A stretch of DNA of 64,000 nucleotides from Hyaloscypha bicolor E (Eukaryota; Ascomycota; Leotiomycetes; Helotiales; Hyaloscyphaceae). Both the position numbers and the translations under genes were made by a program. This document shows positions 1-11,200 of this stretch, piece by piece (the stretch's first letter is position 1; every line of letters begins with the position of its first letter). Location: positions 930,001 through 994,000 of the forward strand of contig NW_020194517.1 of NCBI RefSeq assembly GCF_002865645.1. The letters run 5' to 3'. The notes under the pieces were generated by a model. It had not been told where the DNA came from. It saw nothing but the letters and a program-made list of their open reading frames with translations, and ran no database searches.

Positions 1-2436
1 TCGCTATGGATCTTGACGTAGTCATTATGTGTCAAATAGCTATTGAGAAAAGTCAGTATGTGGAAAGCAAGTTTCAAAGCGCAATTCAACGGGAGCCCAG
101 GCGGAAGGAAAGACTTGCGATTTAGCAGTTCCATGGACGAGTTGAACTCGGTCACCAGGGAGAACGTCAATCAAAGATCCACAGATGTCTCTGACATGAG
201 TACAAAGTTGTCGATTTTCAAAGTCTACTGACTGATCCTGCACGTTCACGGAAACAGCACCTTGAATTTCGTGCCACTTCAGTGAAAGTTTTGAGCAGGC
301 GATCCAACCGAGCAACCTTTGAGCAGTATTCCGTTCTGCTAGATTTGGATTTTGATAGACTCGGGCTACGATCCTCCCATAACTGACAAATTCTTTCAGC
401 TTAAACGGATTACTGGTTTCTCGCTGGCTACTCACGCTTGTTCAAATCCCTTTGGAAATGTTCCGGGCTGAAGCTCTTGTTCTAGTTCCTCTCTGGTCGT
501 CTGTGCGAGGAGGTTCGTTAAGACAAGCTTTGCAAACAGGAACATCCCTCCGAATACGTCAGTTAAAAGCTAAGCCGACTCTTTAGAAAGTGTACATACC
601 ATCAGATCCATCAGAAACTGCGGATGCGATGTACTTTGTTGTGCCGTCAGGTAGCCCGAATTTTTCCTGTATGCTCGAAGCCCATTGAGTAGCATAACTT
701 TCGATATCCGACTTATTATGCGAGTCTGTCAGATGCAAGACGGATGCCGTTCTGAGTAACTTGCGGATATCATTCTCATCTTGACTTACGAACAATGCAC
801 GTATCTTGCCCGGCATATCGTCCCTCTCGATCTTTTCGATAAGAGAGGTAAAGAAGGACAGCATAGTTTTTCGCTCGGAAAAATCGCACTCATCAATCCC
901 ATCTACAACTATGTAGACCTTGGACATCGTCTTCAGACATGTTTCGAGGATTTCTGCACATAATTGTGTGGAGACTAGTGAAACTTGACCACTGCCCACG
1001 CAATTCTCGTAAAGGTACGAGAGGAGAGCTTCATCGTGGTTCAGGAGTTGAGCAAGCATCGCTCTTGCCAGAGTCAGAAAGCTCTTTCTTTGAGCATCCT
1101 GATAGTTGCAATAGAAGTAGATAATCGTGATAGAATCTATTTTCACACACTCTTCAACAATGAGTGAGGCTAGAATCGTTTTCCTGGCGATAGTCAGCAG
1201 TCGACTCTCGGCAGCGAAAGGTCTGAATTGCCCACCAGCTCCAGGTATACCGTTCATCCACATAATAGGGACCATGGCATTGTTTGGATCCATCCAGCTT
1301 TTGATCTTCACATCGTGAAGGACCCATTTGCCAGTTGACGGATAATCATGCCGAATAGCTGCTGAGGCTTCCTGATCAAGGACTGAATCCACTGCAGCGA
1401 GCCAGTTGACGACATCGAGGCGTTTCTTCTTTTGTGCAGTCTCTTCAATAACTGTAAATTGATTACGCACATGCGCTCGCTCTGCTCGAGCTTCTTCGAT
1501 CTGAATGATACTGGCTTGTCTTTCAATCAGAGTCTGGTGGGCTGCCTGAAGATCTCAGAGTCAGTACTACGGTAAACGACGAGGTAGAAGGAAGTGTCCC
1601 AGATATCGTGGGGCATTATATGGGAAACGCTTTTGAATGTACTAGGAACTTGCGGGATATTGATGGGAGATTGTTATAAAGGTTCTGAAACTCGAAGGAC
1701 ATTACAAAGAAGACCCGAGAGCATGCTTACAAGATCGTCCAGGATGTGTTGAAACCGAGTTTTGAAATCCTTCCATGCAGATCTGAATAGTTGCTTCCAT
1801 GCTAGAGCAGCTGTTAGATCTTAACGAGCCAGACTTATCTGACAGGATCTTACTCGGCCGCTTGAATACTCTCAGAGCTGCTTGATGGAATTCTAGAATG
1901 TCCTCGTATATTACAACTAGAACGCCTGCCATTCGGGGATTGGATTTGAATAAGGAATGATACTGTTCTAACAAAGGGATATTCTCGGCAAGCTGTTGAT
2001 ATGCATCAAGAAGAGTATCGAAAGCATCAGCCCAGGCACTTGCAACCTTCTCAGCATGTGAGTCTCAGACCACCTTGTTTGAAGCGGTCTTACTTGGAGG
2101 CAAAATTTCATAGGTCCCCAGACAACGCAGAGCATCGATGAATCGTTGAGAAAGACCTCAATGACCTTCCCGTACTGGTCCATGGCTTCAAGGAATCGTC
2201 TGATCCGCGTGAGATTCATCAGCTCTTTGCGTCGCCCTTGTTCAGCCTTAATTCGGCCAGATTCAGCACATTGTTCCATGACTATTGGGACATTGGTCCC
2301 TTACTTGGATCCCTTCAACTGCCACCAAAACATCACTGAGCGATGAGAACCGGAAGTCCTCCAGCTCTTGCTTCGTTAGTCGCTTTGAGAAATTGGCCAG
2401 GGCCTGGTGGAAACTGTTGTCGATTGAAGAAGGCAT
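1..2436 (-). pseudogene. NACHT/STAND NTPase gene, 5' part, with a P-loop frameshift
   Basis: Fungal NACHT proteins are STAND NTPases thought to act in non-self recognition and regulated cell death. Exons read by eye (minus strand): 2436-2305, 2246-2094, 2046-1854, 1801-1731, 1545-1236, 1183-600, 547-436, 382-119, 39-<1. All junctions are phase-consistent except the P-loop one. The N-terminal ~230 residues match the conserved region that precedes NACHT in these proteins (motifs EAMDQYGKVIEVFLN, YEDILEFHQAALRVFKRP, then WKQLF after an intron; I recall this as DUF7708, not checked). Then come IKSWMDPNNA, the P-loop GIPGAG-KT split by an intron, YFYCNYQDAQRKS, Walker B VYIVVDGIDEC, and GMFLFAKLV, AYGRIVARV and WHEIQGAVS. 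The intron at 118-40 is GC-AG (donor GCAAGT). Splicing 1235-1184 leaves the frame one base short, so the product would stop right after the P-loop; reading through adds 17 residues in the P-loop instead. The C-terminal repeat domain, if any, lies outside the window. Confidence 0.85.
1184..1235 (-). other. Intron inside the Walker A motif of the NACHT gene
   Basis: This 52-nt stretch begins GTGGGC, has CTGAC about 10 nt before the end and finishes CCAG, so it looks like a normal short fungal intron. It sits between the GAG and KT of GIPGAGKT. After splicing, the downstream exon reads GGA AAA CGA and soon hits a stop. One more A in the A-run at 1179-1182 (minus-strand sense) would give GGA AAA ACG, that is G-K-T, and restore the frame of the remaining exons. 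The unspliced sequence is open because 52 minus the missing base is a multiple of three. Confidence 0.7.
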
Positions 2437-2650
2437 CGCATGTGAGATGAGATGAGAAGACGCTACATGGTGTTTGGTCGTGGTGCTCTATTGTCTGATA
2501 AACTCCAAGCAGAGTTTGCTTCATCGAAAGTTCGCGGCCGACTGTTGTGCGGAGAGGGAAAGCATTTCTCCAGGTTGAAAATGGGCAGGTGAGTGAGATG
2601 ATGCAGTGAGGCAGATTCAGAGGGCTGCCAAAGTTTCCAGGCGAGCCAGG

Positions 2651-2713
2651 TACGGGCTCCTTTAAGGACGATGCTGCAACTATAATTTTTTTTCGCAAAA
2701 TCAAAATTACGAT
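2651..2713 (+). repeat. Left terminal inverted repeat of the 2651-7825 element
   Basis: Matches the reverse complement of 7764-7825. The outer block TACGGGCT is identical, followed by a short divergent stretch around TTTA, and then a near-perfect block from ACGATGCTGCAAC through CGCAAAATCAAAATTACGAT. The only length difference is one T in the central T-run. Confidence 0.92.
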
Positions 2714-2980
2714 ATTTTAAAAATGTGCTATTATTAATAGTCTAGCTAATTTCTATGGTAGAATACAATTAAAACAGTCGATCTATATGGTGTTTTATCG
2801 CATTCCATGGTAGGAATGCAATAGGGTAGGAAAAATCAATAAAATGCACGTGATATGCCCCCTGGCCTACTAGCCATCTGGCACACTTCGTTCATACTTT
2901 TGTTCCTATGTTATTATTTCTAATACTATTAATCTATTATTATTAAACTCTTTATAATAGGTCGTTTCAAGATTAATATT

Positions 2981-5152
2981 ATGTGCTATCAAGCCCATAT
3001 TCTTTGTTTAATTGAGCAGCAGCTATCACATGAGACTATTGTGGAGAGGTTAAAGCATGACTTTGACGTTAATATTTCCCTGAGAACGCTACGCAGTAGG
3101 CTTTCCGAATAGAAAACGCCCTCTAAACGTTCGATATTTGATCCTTCGCCGTAGGTAAAGGGTCTTATTGCCTGGTTCTTTTATAATATCCATACGACTA
3201 ATGCCAATATACTTACTAACCTCCGGAGCTTAGGATATGATATTCCTAATCTACGACTATTATAACAAGCTCGCCGGGCTATGGGCCTTTAACGTCGAAT
3301 GCTTAATTCGCAAGTTGAGCTAGAAAAGGAGCAACTTCGCCATATCCTCAAGTAATACACAGTGAATAAAGGCCCATAAGGCAATACTAGAAGTTATGGC
3401 TGCCGGCTTCTATATACTTATCTTAACTCCCTAGGGGATGGCCAGAAGTTTTCTAGGAATAGAATAGCTTCTATAATGCAGGAAATTGATCCAGAAAGTA
3501 TATAACGTCGCTCGGAAGAGATAAAGGCAGCTAGGGGAGAATATAATATTTATGGGCCGAACTTTGTTTGGTCTATTAATGGCTATTGCAAGGTAAGTAC
3601 AGTATATACTTAACTTCAAAAATCATTATCTTAATAACTACTAATCCGTTTACTTAGCTACGATTTTGTAGGATTGAGATATATGCTAGTATTAATGCCT
3701 ACTTACGGTTCATACCTTGGATTTATATTGGAATCTCAAATAGTTATGCTATAAGTAGTAGTATTTCCTAATTCGGTATAAATATATCCCCTTGAAAATG
3801 CCAAAATTCACTTAGTCGTGATTCCGGCTATATAATTCTATAGTATTATAGAGAACTAGTTATTTGAAAAACCCTTAATTTAGGCAATAAATCCCCTGAA
3901 TCTCCACACCACATTCTTCTTTAGGCTAATTAATATTATACTAATATATACTTACTTATACCACTTTCCAGGTTACTATCCTAGTGTAATACCTTGACTT
4001 AGTAGACGAAATGGAAGTTATTCCGCTCCATATTCGATCGGATAGAGGATGCGAAACACCCATAGTTACTAATGCCCATTATATCCTCCATAAAGCGACG
4101 TGCTAAACAAGGGGTATTAATCCATATTAGTTCTCAGATCTCTATTAGTTCGGGACTAATATAGCTAATTAACGAATTAAGGCATGGTAGGGGCAAGTTG
4201 CAAAGGTAATTTATCTATACTAATCCCATATAGACTTATTTAATTAGCTAATATTATATAGGGCATGCTAAATAAATGGAAGATATTTTTCAAGTAACTA
4301 TGCTCTCAAAGACTTTACTCCCGCAAACTTCTCCCTGACTATATTACTATGCTTTTCGTCTATTTACCTATTATACGGGAGCAAACTAAGGAGTTCGTCC
4401 GGGTTTGAAATATCCATTTAATTAGAAAACAGCCTAATCGTCCACATATCGTCCCTAGTTAACTATTCCAGAACTACATGTTTTCAGAGCAGATAGGGGT
4501 CAGGGACTACGGGATTCCTATTAATATTAATAAACTAAACGAGCTACGTAAAGGATATGCTAGCTATAATAAAGACGCATATTTACCAGAGGTTATACTT
4601 GAGTGGTGTGAGCAAGAGCTTAAGAATGCCGGCTTTATACTCCCAATTACGGAGTCTACACGTGACTCGAATAGGGATCTGAACCACCTGAGTACGTATA
4701 TATATCTAAGGGAGTCGATTAGCGACTACCTAATTAATACGAAGAATACTCGTCCAAAGCTAGGGCTTTTATTAACACCTAAGGGTATATATAATTGGAA
4801 TCCATTACCAGAGGTAGCTATGGGACTAGAAGAGGCAAGGCTAAAGGATTATAATAATCAAGATAGTATTCAGTTCATTAATAAAGGGAGAGACGCTAGC
4901 TATAGAGATGAAGATCTCACCTATATTGGCTCTGACGACGAAGCGGAGGTTAAAGATAATGCGGAGGATACTAGATTTACTATAGATGGTATTACTTTTA
5001 ATAGGGCAAATAGCAATTGGGTCATAAATAGTCAAGAGTATAGACAGTTTATGGATAATGGATACGCATCTGAGCCTGAAGCGGAGGAGGAGGATAATCT
5101 AGAAATTCCTCCTGTAAATATTAGTCGGTTTACCCGGCCTCAGAGAGGCTGA
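2981..5152 (+). pseudogene. Decayed integrase-core (DDE) transposase
   Basis: A coding relic with many RIP-type stops. It opens at ATG 2981 with a helix-turn-helix-like stretch (motifs LIEQQLSHETIVERLKHDF and SLRTLRSRLSE) and then an in-frame TAG where TRP is expected. Around 3550-3600 it reads GPNFVWSINGY, resembling the GPN-x-x-W-x-x-DGY signature before the first catalytic Asp of integrase-core transposases. Around 3710-3750 it has FIPWIYIGISN, and at 4020-4070 IRSDRGCETP, resembling the second Asp region. From about 4360 it reads IREQTKEFVRV, a TGA at a Trp position, then NIHLIRKQPNRPHIVPS, and continues into the open stretch 4478-5152, which ends in an acidic tail. Introns were not resolved. 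The family call is from remembered motifs, and the enzyme is certainly inactive in this copy. Confidence 0.7.
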
Positions 5153-5878
5153 ACAGGGACATATTAATATATATCCTAAAGAAAGAACTAGCTAAAAACA
5201 TTAATTTTTGGTAAAGCAATTAATTACAGAAGCTAATAGTAGTCTGCTTAATTAGTTAAATTCACATAGTTACAGGTGGTTTAATATCAAAAGGTCACAT
5301 AATTCACCTCGTCAGAAAATCGACCCTTGCCCCTTTATTTTCCACACCCCCTATAATTATTTTATTAACTTGTTATTTTAGTAGTAAGGAGTCCATAGTA
5401 TAGATCAAATTCTCCGTTAATACTAGCTCTATTAAATTAATAGTTCTTGAGAACTTTTAAAGTAATTACAAGACATATTTAGTAAAAATGTCTCTTTTTA
5501 TATGGAATTTAGTTTCCCCCCCTTAATTTCTATAGCCCCTTACTTAATATTCTATAGCCCCTAGTATAGGAAACCATAGTTTATATAGGAATAATACTAG
5601 GGATAAATAAAATATGTCCGAATTTAACTTGTACTAAGGGGCATCCCTTATAGTCCTTCCATTTACCCCTTTTTATATATTAGTAATACGCCACTATTAA
5701 TAACCTCCAAAATAAGTCTCTAATATATAAATTCCCTAGGGAAAAAGTTATAGGGGCATGGGCTAAAGGATTAAAATAATATTAATATATTATAGTTCTA
5801 TCCTACTACTTGACTTCATACCACCATTCACTAAACTATAGATTTATCAGCTATACCCTCCTTCTAATATTTAATTAT
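5153..5878. other. AT-rich spacer inside the element, no gene seen
   Basis: Lies between the two genes of the 2651-7825 element. Short G- or C-runs are scattered in A+T-rich DNA. No coding pattern or repeat was recognised. It probably holds the transposase 3' end and the promoter of the second gene. Confidence 0.5.
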
Positions 5879-7661
5879 AAATCAGATCCTTATTATATTA
5901 TCCCCAAACGTTTTCAATAGATAATCTCAATCTATGGAACTCTTGTTTTATACGGGAGGCACCACACCCCCCCTCTATAGTAAAGTGTCCACTATGTGGT
6001 GCGATCAACCCAGCTACTCCTCCTCCTGCTCCTATTACTCCTACTTCAGCTACACTGACTATTGCATTAGATAGTACACCATTTTCTAGTCAAACTCAAC
6101 TTCAGAATACTGCCGCCCAGCTATCAAGAGACCAAGGGGTCAATATCTCAGCTAATTCCTATCCTTTTTACCACCCCCCGGGCATGGATCTCTCAGAGGA
6201 GGTCTTTGAATCAGAAGCACGTGAGAGGAGACAGCAGGCTAAGCTCGAGTATTTAGAGCGATTACGTGGTAATTTCCATTAGGAAGCTCAGGGCGAAAGT
6301 GCGTATCCATCTATTTAACTCCTATATTAATACTAATTTTATTAGGTTCAGCCCTTAAAAGGGGTAAAGCCCTTGGTTCCCTTACTCTCGGCCAGGGGGC
6401 ACGTGTAAGGGCTTTTAGTAAGAGTAAATCGCCGATCCCTCCTGCTCCTATTATCGAAAAACGATATAAGGTCCTTATTTCTATTATACTACGTATATAT
6501 GAAATAGAAGAACTAGAGAGTAGCTTTACTGGGAGAAGTATACCTATTTCAACCACAAAGAAGTTCCTTAGCTTAGAAGAGTATCGGGAGGCTCAAAATA
6601 TTCAAATTAAGCTATAGATAGTAGAACAGTTTAATACGTACATAAAGCTTATTTATAGAAATACACACCTCTTTACTAATATAGTACTTTATTATAGTCA
6701 AGAACTATCATATAAGGAGTTCGCTATATATTTAGCCAAGGCTTTTTTATTATTAATTCCGTCACTTGAAGACTGGGAGCTTAATCAATGGATCACGATC
6801 TTGGAACGCGCAAATGGGGTGTCTTTTGCTACTAAAGTAAGCTATTATTTATTAGTATCCTAATATAATTAGTACTAATATAATCAGGTATGGCCAAAGG
6901 ACAAAAACAAGAGGATCGACCATATAACTAATCTAATATATAGAGCTAAAAATACTATTAACGGCTTATTATCCCACTTTAGCCAATCAAATAAGAAAAC
7001 GCCAAAGCATATTTATCTTGTATTTGATCAAGATATTAATAAAATTCAGGCAAGAGACGACGAGATTCAGGATAAGCGTGAAAGAAGGGATAGAGAGATG
7101 CCTTACCTCCTAGATTTTAGCCCCCTATTAGGAGACTCTCCCGATACCACCCCTAACGTAGTATCTACATCTATAGTTATATCTACGGCATCTTCTTTAC
7201 CTGCTTCGACTCCTAATCAACAGATCGAAGCTATATGGGAGAAGGTTACTCCTTCAAAGAATTGGTCAGGTGACGACCTGAATTCTGACGATTTTAATTC
7301 AGACGACGATATGCCTACGCTAGAAGCTAGAATTACGGTTTCTCCTGCTCCTGCTCCTACTCCTGATCCTACTCCTGCTCCTGCTCCTGCTCCTGCTTCT
7401 ATACCTAGTAAGTTAATAGATTTAAATATACTAGTAGATCTGACGTTTTTACTAGCGTTCGCTCCCGCTCCCGCTCCACCCACTCAACGTCCTCTAAAGT
7501 CTATATTAAAGAGGAAGCGGGAGGTAATTATATCAAGCGATGACGACGATAATTCAGATCTTGACGATGGAGAGAAGGAATTACCAGGGGATGGTGATTA
7601 TAGGCCGGGGAATAGGCGTAGGGATAATCGGGGGCAGTTCAAAAAAGCGAGAACAGAGTAA
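5879..7661 (+). pseudogene. Second element-encoded gene, unknown protein, two introns
   Basis: Not recognised as any known family. It reads as three exons, about 5879-6298, 6346-6836 and 6888-7661. The introns are 6299-6345 (GTGCGT...TACTAAT...TTAG) and 6837-6887 (GTAAGC...TACTAAT...TCAG), both phase-consistent. Only two in-frame stops interrupt it, TAG at 6280-6282 and 6615-6617, each explained by CAG to TAG. The protein would be about 560 residues. It starts with a possible half zinc ribbon (KCPLCGA), then a Pro/Ala/Thr-rich stretch and a charged helix (ERRQQAKLEYLERLRGNFH). A conserved-looking globular middle follows (SLEEYREAQNIQIKL, PSLEDWELNQWITILERANG, HIYLVFDQDINKIQARDD). The C-terminus is acidic and Pro/Ala-repeat-rich, with basic patches (LKSILKRKREV, NRRRDNRGQFKKAR) resembling nuclear targeting signals. 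The true start is unclear. Confidence 0.6.
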
Positions 7662-7763
7662 TACTACTGGATACATTTGACTATGATGCATGGGAGTTGC
7701 GTCTTTGGCCATAATTAGGTGTGTTTTCCATATAAAATGTGGCCATTAAATAAATCGCGATTC

Positions 7764-7825
7764 ATCGTAATTTTGATTTTGCGAAAAAAATTATAGTTGC
7801 AGCATCGTCGCTAAATCAGCCCGTA
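7764..7825 (-). repeat. Right terminal inverted repeat of the 2651-7825 element
   Basis: Reverse-complement partner of 2651-2713. It ends AGCCCGTA and is followed directly by CCAGG, the same five bases that precede the left end. Confidence 0.92.
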
Positions 7826-7840
7826 CCAGGGTTAAGTTTA

Positions 7841-8086
7841 GAGGGGTTCACCAGCCAAACGCCCACACCCCTCAACCGCTCAACCCTGAATTTGGCCACG
7901 ACAGCACTACAATTTCGAAAAACTAACGCTGGAATCGGACTTTTTGGAGCATTTCCCATGTTCTGAGAAGTTTTGAGAATTTTCTAAGCACTTTGAAAAA
8001 TCCTTAAATTTTTGCTCTTTCGACAGGGGTATAAGTTGGCGGTTGAGTGGTTTACTGTGTGTATGCGTTTGGCTGGTGAACCCTTG
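7841..8086. mobile_element. 246-bp MITE with TA duplication
   Basis: The ends are inverted: GAGGGGTTCACCAGCC on the left and the complement of CAAGGGTTCACCAGCC on the right. A second shared block, CTCAACCGC, lies further in. TA flanks both sides (7839-7840 and 8087-8088), as in Tc1/mariner/pogo insertions. It codes for nothing. The terminal words GGTTCAC...GCCAA...CTCAACCGC also occur in the pogo-type element at 19354-20341, so the two are probably mobilised by related transposases. It begins only 10 bp after the target duplication of the larger element to its left. Confidence 0.85.
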
Positions 8087-8281
8087 TAGCGCGCTGGGCC
8101 CCTCAAAATCTGCCTGGAGTCCCACCTTTTCTGCAGGCTTCCTTGTGCAGCATGAAGCTGGCTAAGCCTCAATTCGGGAAGCGCGATCAGTTGATCTTCT
8201 TTTTCCCAGCCTTGTTGCAATTGAGGTCTTTAATCATGATCAGTCCAGCTATGCATCATTCTCTTTCTACAGTTCACACCG

Positions 8282-11200
8282 ATGACATCCCTCAAACGGA
8301 CGAGTGGCCTTGAGACCTTTACAGAAAGTCCCCTGAAGAAATCGAGAGAGTCTCTCAATACAGTGGAGCCGATCATAGATTTGGAAGGCCCGTAAGTAGC
8401 AATGGAGGTCATAAGTGAAGCGGAATGTCGGGTCTGATTCTCCACCAGTGACGACTTCGAAAAAGCTGCCAAGAGATGGCGAAGGTCGGACGGGCTTTGG
8501 TCGAGGTCTCCAAATAGCCCAGGTCAGAGCGACCAAGAAGATGATTCAGGTACGCAAGACCTGTCGAATCGATTGGCGCCGCTTTCGTTTCCTACTACGT
8601 CTGTTTGCTTTGGAATGGTAATAATTTCCATATGCCGGTCCAAGTTGCTCTCTCCACGATCACATGCTGAGACTTGCACCAGATCCACAATGCCAATACA
8701 AAAATTATGGACACTGATGGCCCACCAATCAGCCATCTTGATGGCGTCCCATCCTTCTCAATCTTCGATGAGCTCAACATGTCGTTCAAAGGTCAAGCAG
8801 TCTTCGTTGGGTTCTCCTCCGAACAAGATACTGCGGTTATGAACGAGGAGACCAGCCGAGTCCTTCGAGATCTCTCCAGCTTTGATTCATGCCGCTTTCA
8901 AGTGTTCCTACGAGGAGGTTCGCGGAACTTGTCGCGTAAAACCCTCAAGGATGCAGACAAAGACAGATTTATGCCTGTAGACATCGTCATATACGGGTCT
9001 CCTGAGATTCGAAAGAGTGTTGGTTGTCTGCTTTCATCTGCTCGAATTTATTTACAACACCCGTGCCATCAAGACCCCAAGACCGAGTACGACAATCCCC
9101 ATTTTCTGAATTTGACTGACTTCTCCACCACATCCACTCTTTCCCGTCCAATCTCTGAAGCCCACACCCCCCTGGAAATTTCTGAGACTCCAATCGTCTC
9201 TTCTGGCGAGTCCAGCGGAGATATGAGAATGGCAGAGACTCTTCAGGCCCAGCTTGCCAAAGTCTTCGGCTCATTGACCAGATATAAGACATTGAAACGC
9301 TTGGCGGCTGATATCAAGATAACCACACCTTTATTGCCGTAAGTCGTCTGAGCCCCTCACGATTAGATATAGTTAAATTTTTTGAAGGCACCAAGAAGAA
9401 GCTCTGGATTTCATGGCTCAACGAGAGCTGGGGCCAATTCTGACAGATTTCTCTCTTTGGTCAAAGCACGAAAGAGGAAGCGATACTTGGTACGTAACGA
9501 CCTCATTTATGCCTTGACTTAGGTCTATCTAATGCGATTTCTGTTTTTTTCTCAATAGTTATGAGCATGTCATAACGGGAGTAAGGACTGCTGAGCCTCC
9601 AATTGAGACGTTGGGCGGGATATTGGCAGATGATATGGGACTTGGCAAAACATTGACCGTCCTCTCTACAATCCTACGCACTGCTAAGATGAGCAAGTCT
9701 TACGCGGAAGAAAACAATGAAACTATAGCAGCGTCAAAATACGACCGGAGTGATACACATAAGATCTTCTCAAGGGCGACTCTCGTCATCGTACCTTCAT
9801 CGCGTACGTAGGATCTACCCAAGTGAACCCTCAGAGACGAAGCCAACTGACACGAACAGTCCTGATCAATGGGTGGATAGAAGAGATATACGCGTATGTT
9901 TTGGCTTCTTTAGCTGGCCTCTAGCTAATCAGCCACCAACAGACACTGCAACGGGTCCTTGAATATTCACGTATACCATGGGCGGAGTCGGGAAATCGAT
10001 CCTAAATCTCTTGCCGACTGGGATCTGGTTCTTACCACGTATCATACTGTTGCTACTGTAGCAATTCAGTCACCGGCAGCACTGAACGAGATCACGTGGT
10101 TTCGAATTGTGCTTGATGAAGGTCAGATTGAGCTTTGTTTACATCGCTAGTCATCCACAAGTTCGTTGTTGAGACTAATAATAGCAGCACATATAATTCG
10201 CCGCATGACTACCAAGCTCTGCCAAGCAGTGTCCAGGTTATCTTCGAAGTTCCGCTGGTGCCTCACCGGGACCCCTATCCAGAATAGCCTCGAGGATCTA
10301 GCATCGCTTGTTGCCTTTATTCAAATTTCGCCTCTGCACACACTTGCTGAATTCAGGAAGCACATTACCACACCCTTATTGAAAGGGAGGGACCAAGGCT
10401 CGAATAGTCTTCGCATTCTTTTGGACTCCATTTGTTTACGAAGGACGAAAAAGCTGTTAAATCTCCCCGACAGTTTTGATGAAGATCGACGGATAGATTT
10501 CACTTCACTTGAAATGAAATTCTACAAAGAAACCCAGGCCGAAATGATTGCTACAGTCAAGCAGCATGATAGCCGAGCACGAAACTCCAAGGACTACTTC
10601 GGCATGTTTCAGCTCCAATTGCAACTACGCCGTCTCTGCAATCACGGTACTTTTCAGAAAGCCCTCTCCAAATCCCCAGCCGAAGATTTTCAGTTTGATC
10701 CTGAGCAAGCGTTTGAGTTTCTTCAAGAGAAAGGTTTGGCAAAATGCACCCACTGCAATGTTGTGGTTGGAGGAATCAAAAGAATCGAAGACAAATGCAG
10801 CGGCAGCTTTACCGTATGTGGACATCTATTCTGTTCGGAATGTGTTCCTAAATACAAGGCTGCCCTTCGAAGTATTGCTAGCTCTAGTCGCCAATGCTCG
10901 CTTTGCTTGCGGAAAGTCCCCGAGAACTGCATTGCAGAGTGTGATCTTGATACGGAGGGCATTCGAACCATTCTTTCCCCGACATTGTTCCCCTTTGATG
11001 GGAGTAGCATTTCTTCAAAGGTTACAACACTCATCAACGATCTCAAGGCCAATGACACTGAAGGCAAGAGGTAAGGAGTCTCATTCGTTCCAGGAGATTA
11101 GGCACTTACTCCAACCAAGCATTATCTTTTCATGTTGGACGCGGTCTCTGGACCTCGTTTCACAACATCTTGGGCTGCAGCAGATCAAGTATGCTCGAAT

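Larger units (their letters stand above)
2651..7825 (+). mobile_element. Two-gene DNA transposon with long terminal inverted repeats
   Basis: A 5175-bp segment bounded by inverted repeats of about 63 bp and by the direct repeat CCAGG (2646-2650 and 7826-7830), which I take as a 5-bp target duplication. The termini start TACGGGCT. It contains a decayed integrase-type (DDE) transposase at 2981-5152 and a second gene at 5879-7661, both on the plus strand. AT content is high and tryptophan or glutamine codons have become TAG, as expected from RIP. It lies about 215 bp upstream of the NACHT start. The superfamily is uncertain. A retroviral-integrase-like DDE domain with a 4-6 bp duplication would fit Ginger-like elements, but I cannot confirm this. 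Confidence 0.85.

Noticed and set aside
7217..7483. Minus-strand Ala/Gly-rich open frame
   Set aside because: It is the antisense of the Pro/Ala-coding repeat of the element's second gene; composition is forced by the plus-strand codons.
2649..7828. TA target duplication for the two-gene element
   Set aside because: TA is inside the matching CCAGGTA/TACCAGG borders in opposite order, so it belongs to the inverted repeat. CCAGG in direct orientation is the simpler duplication.
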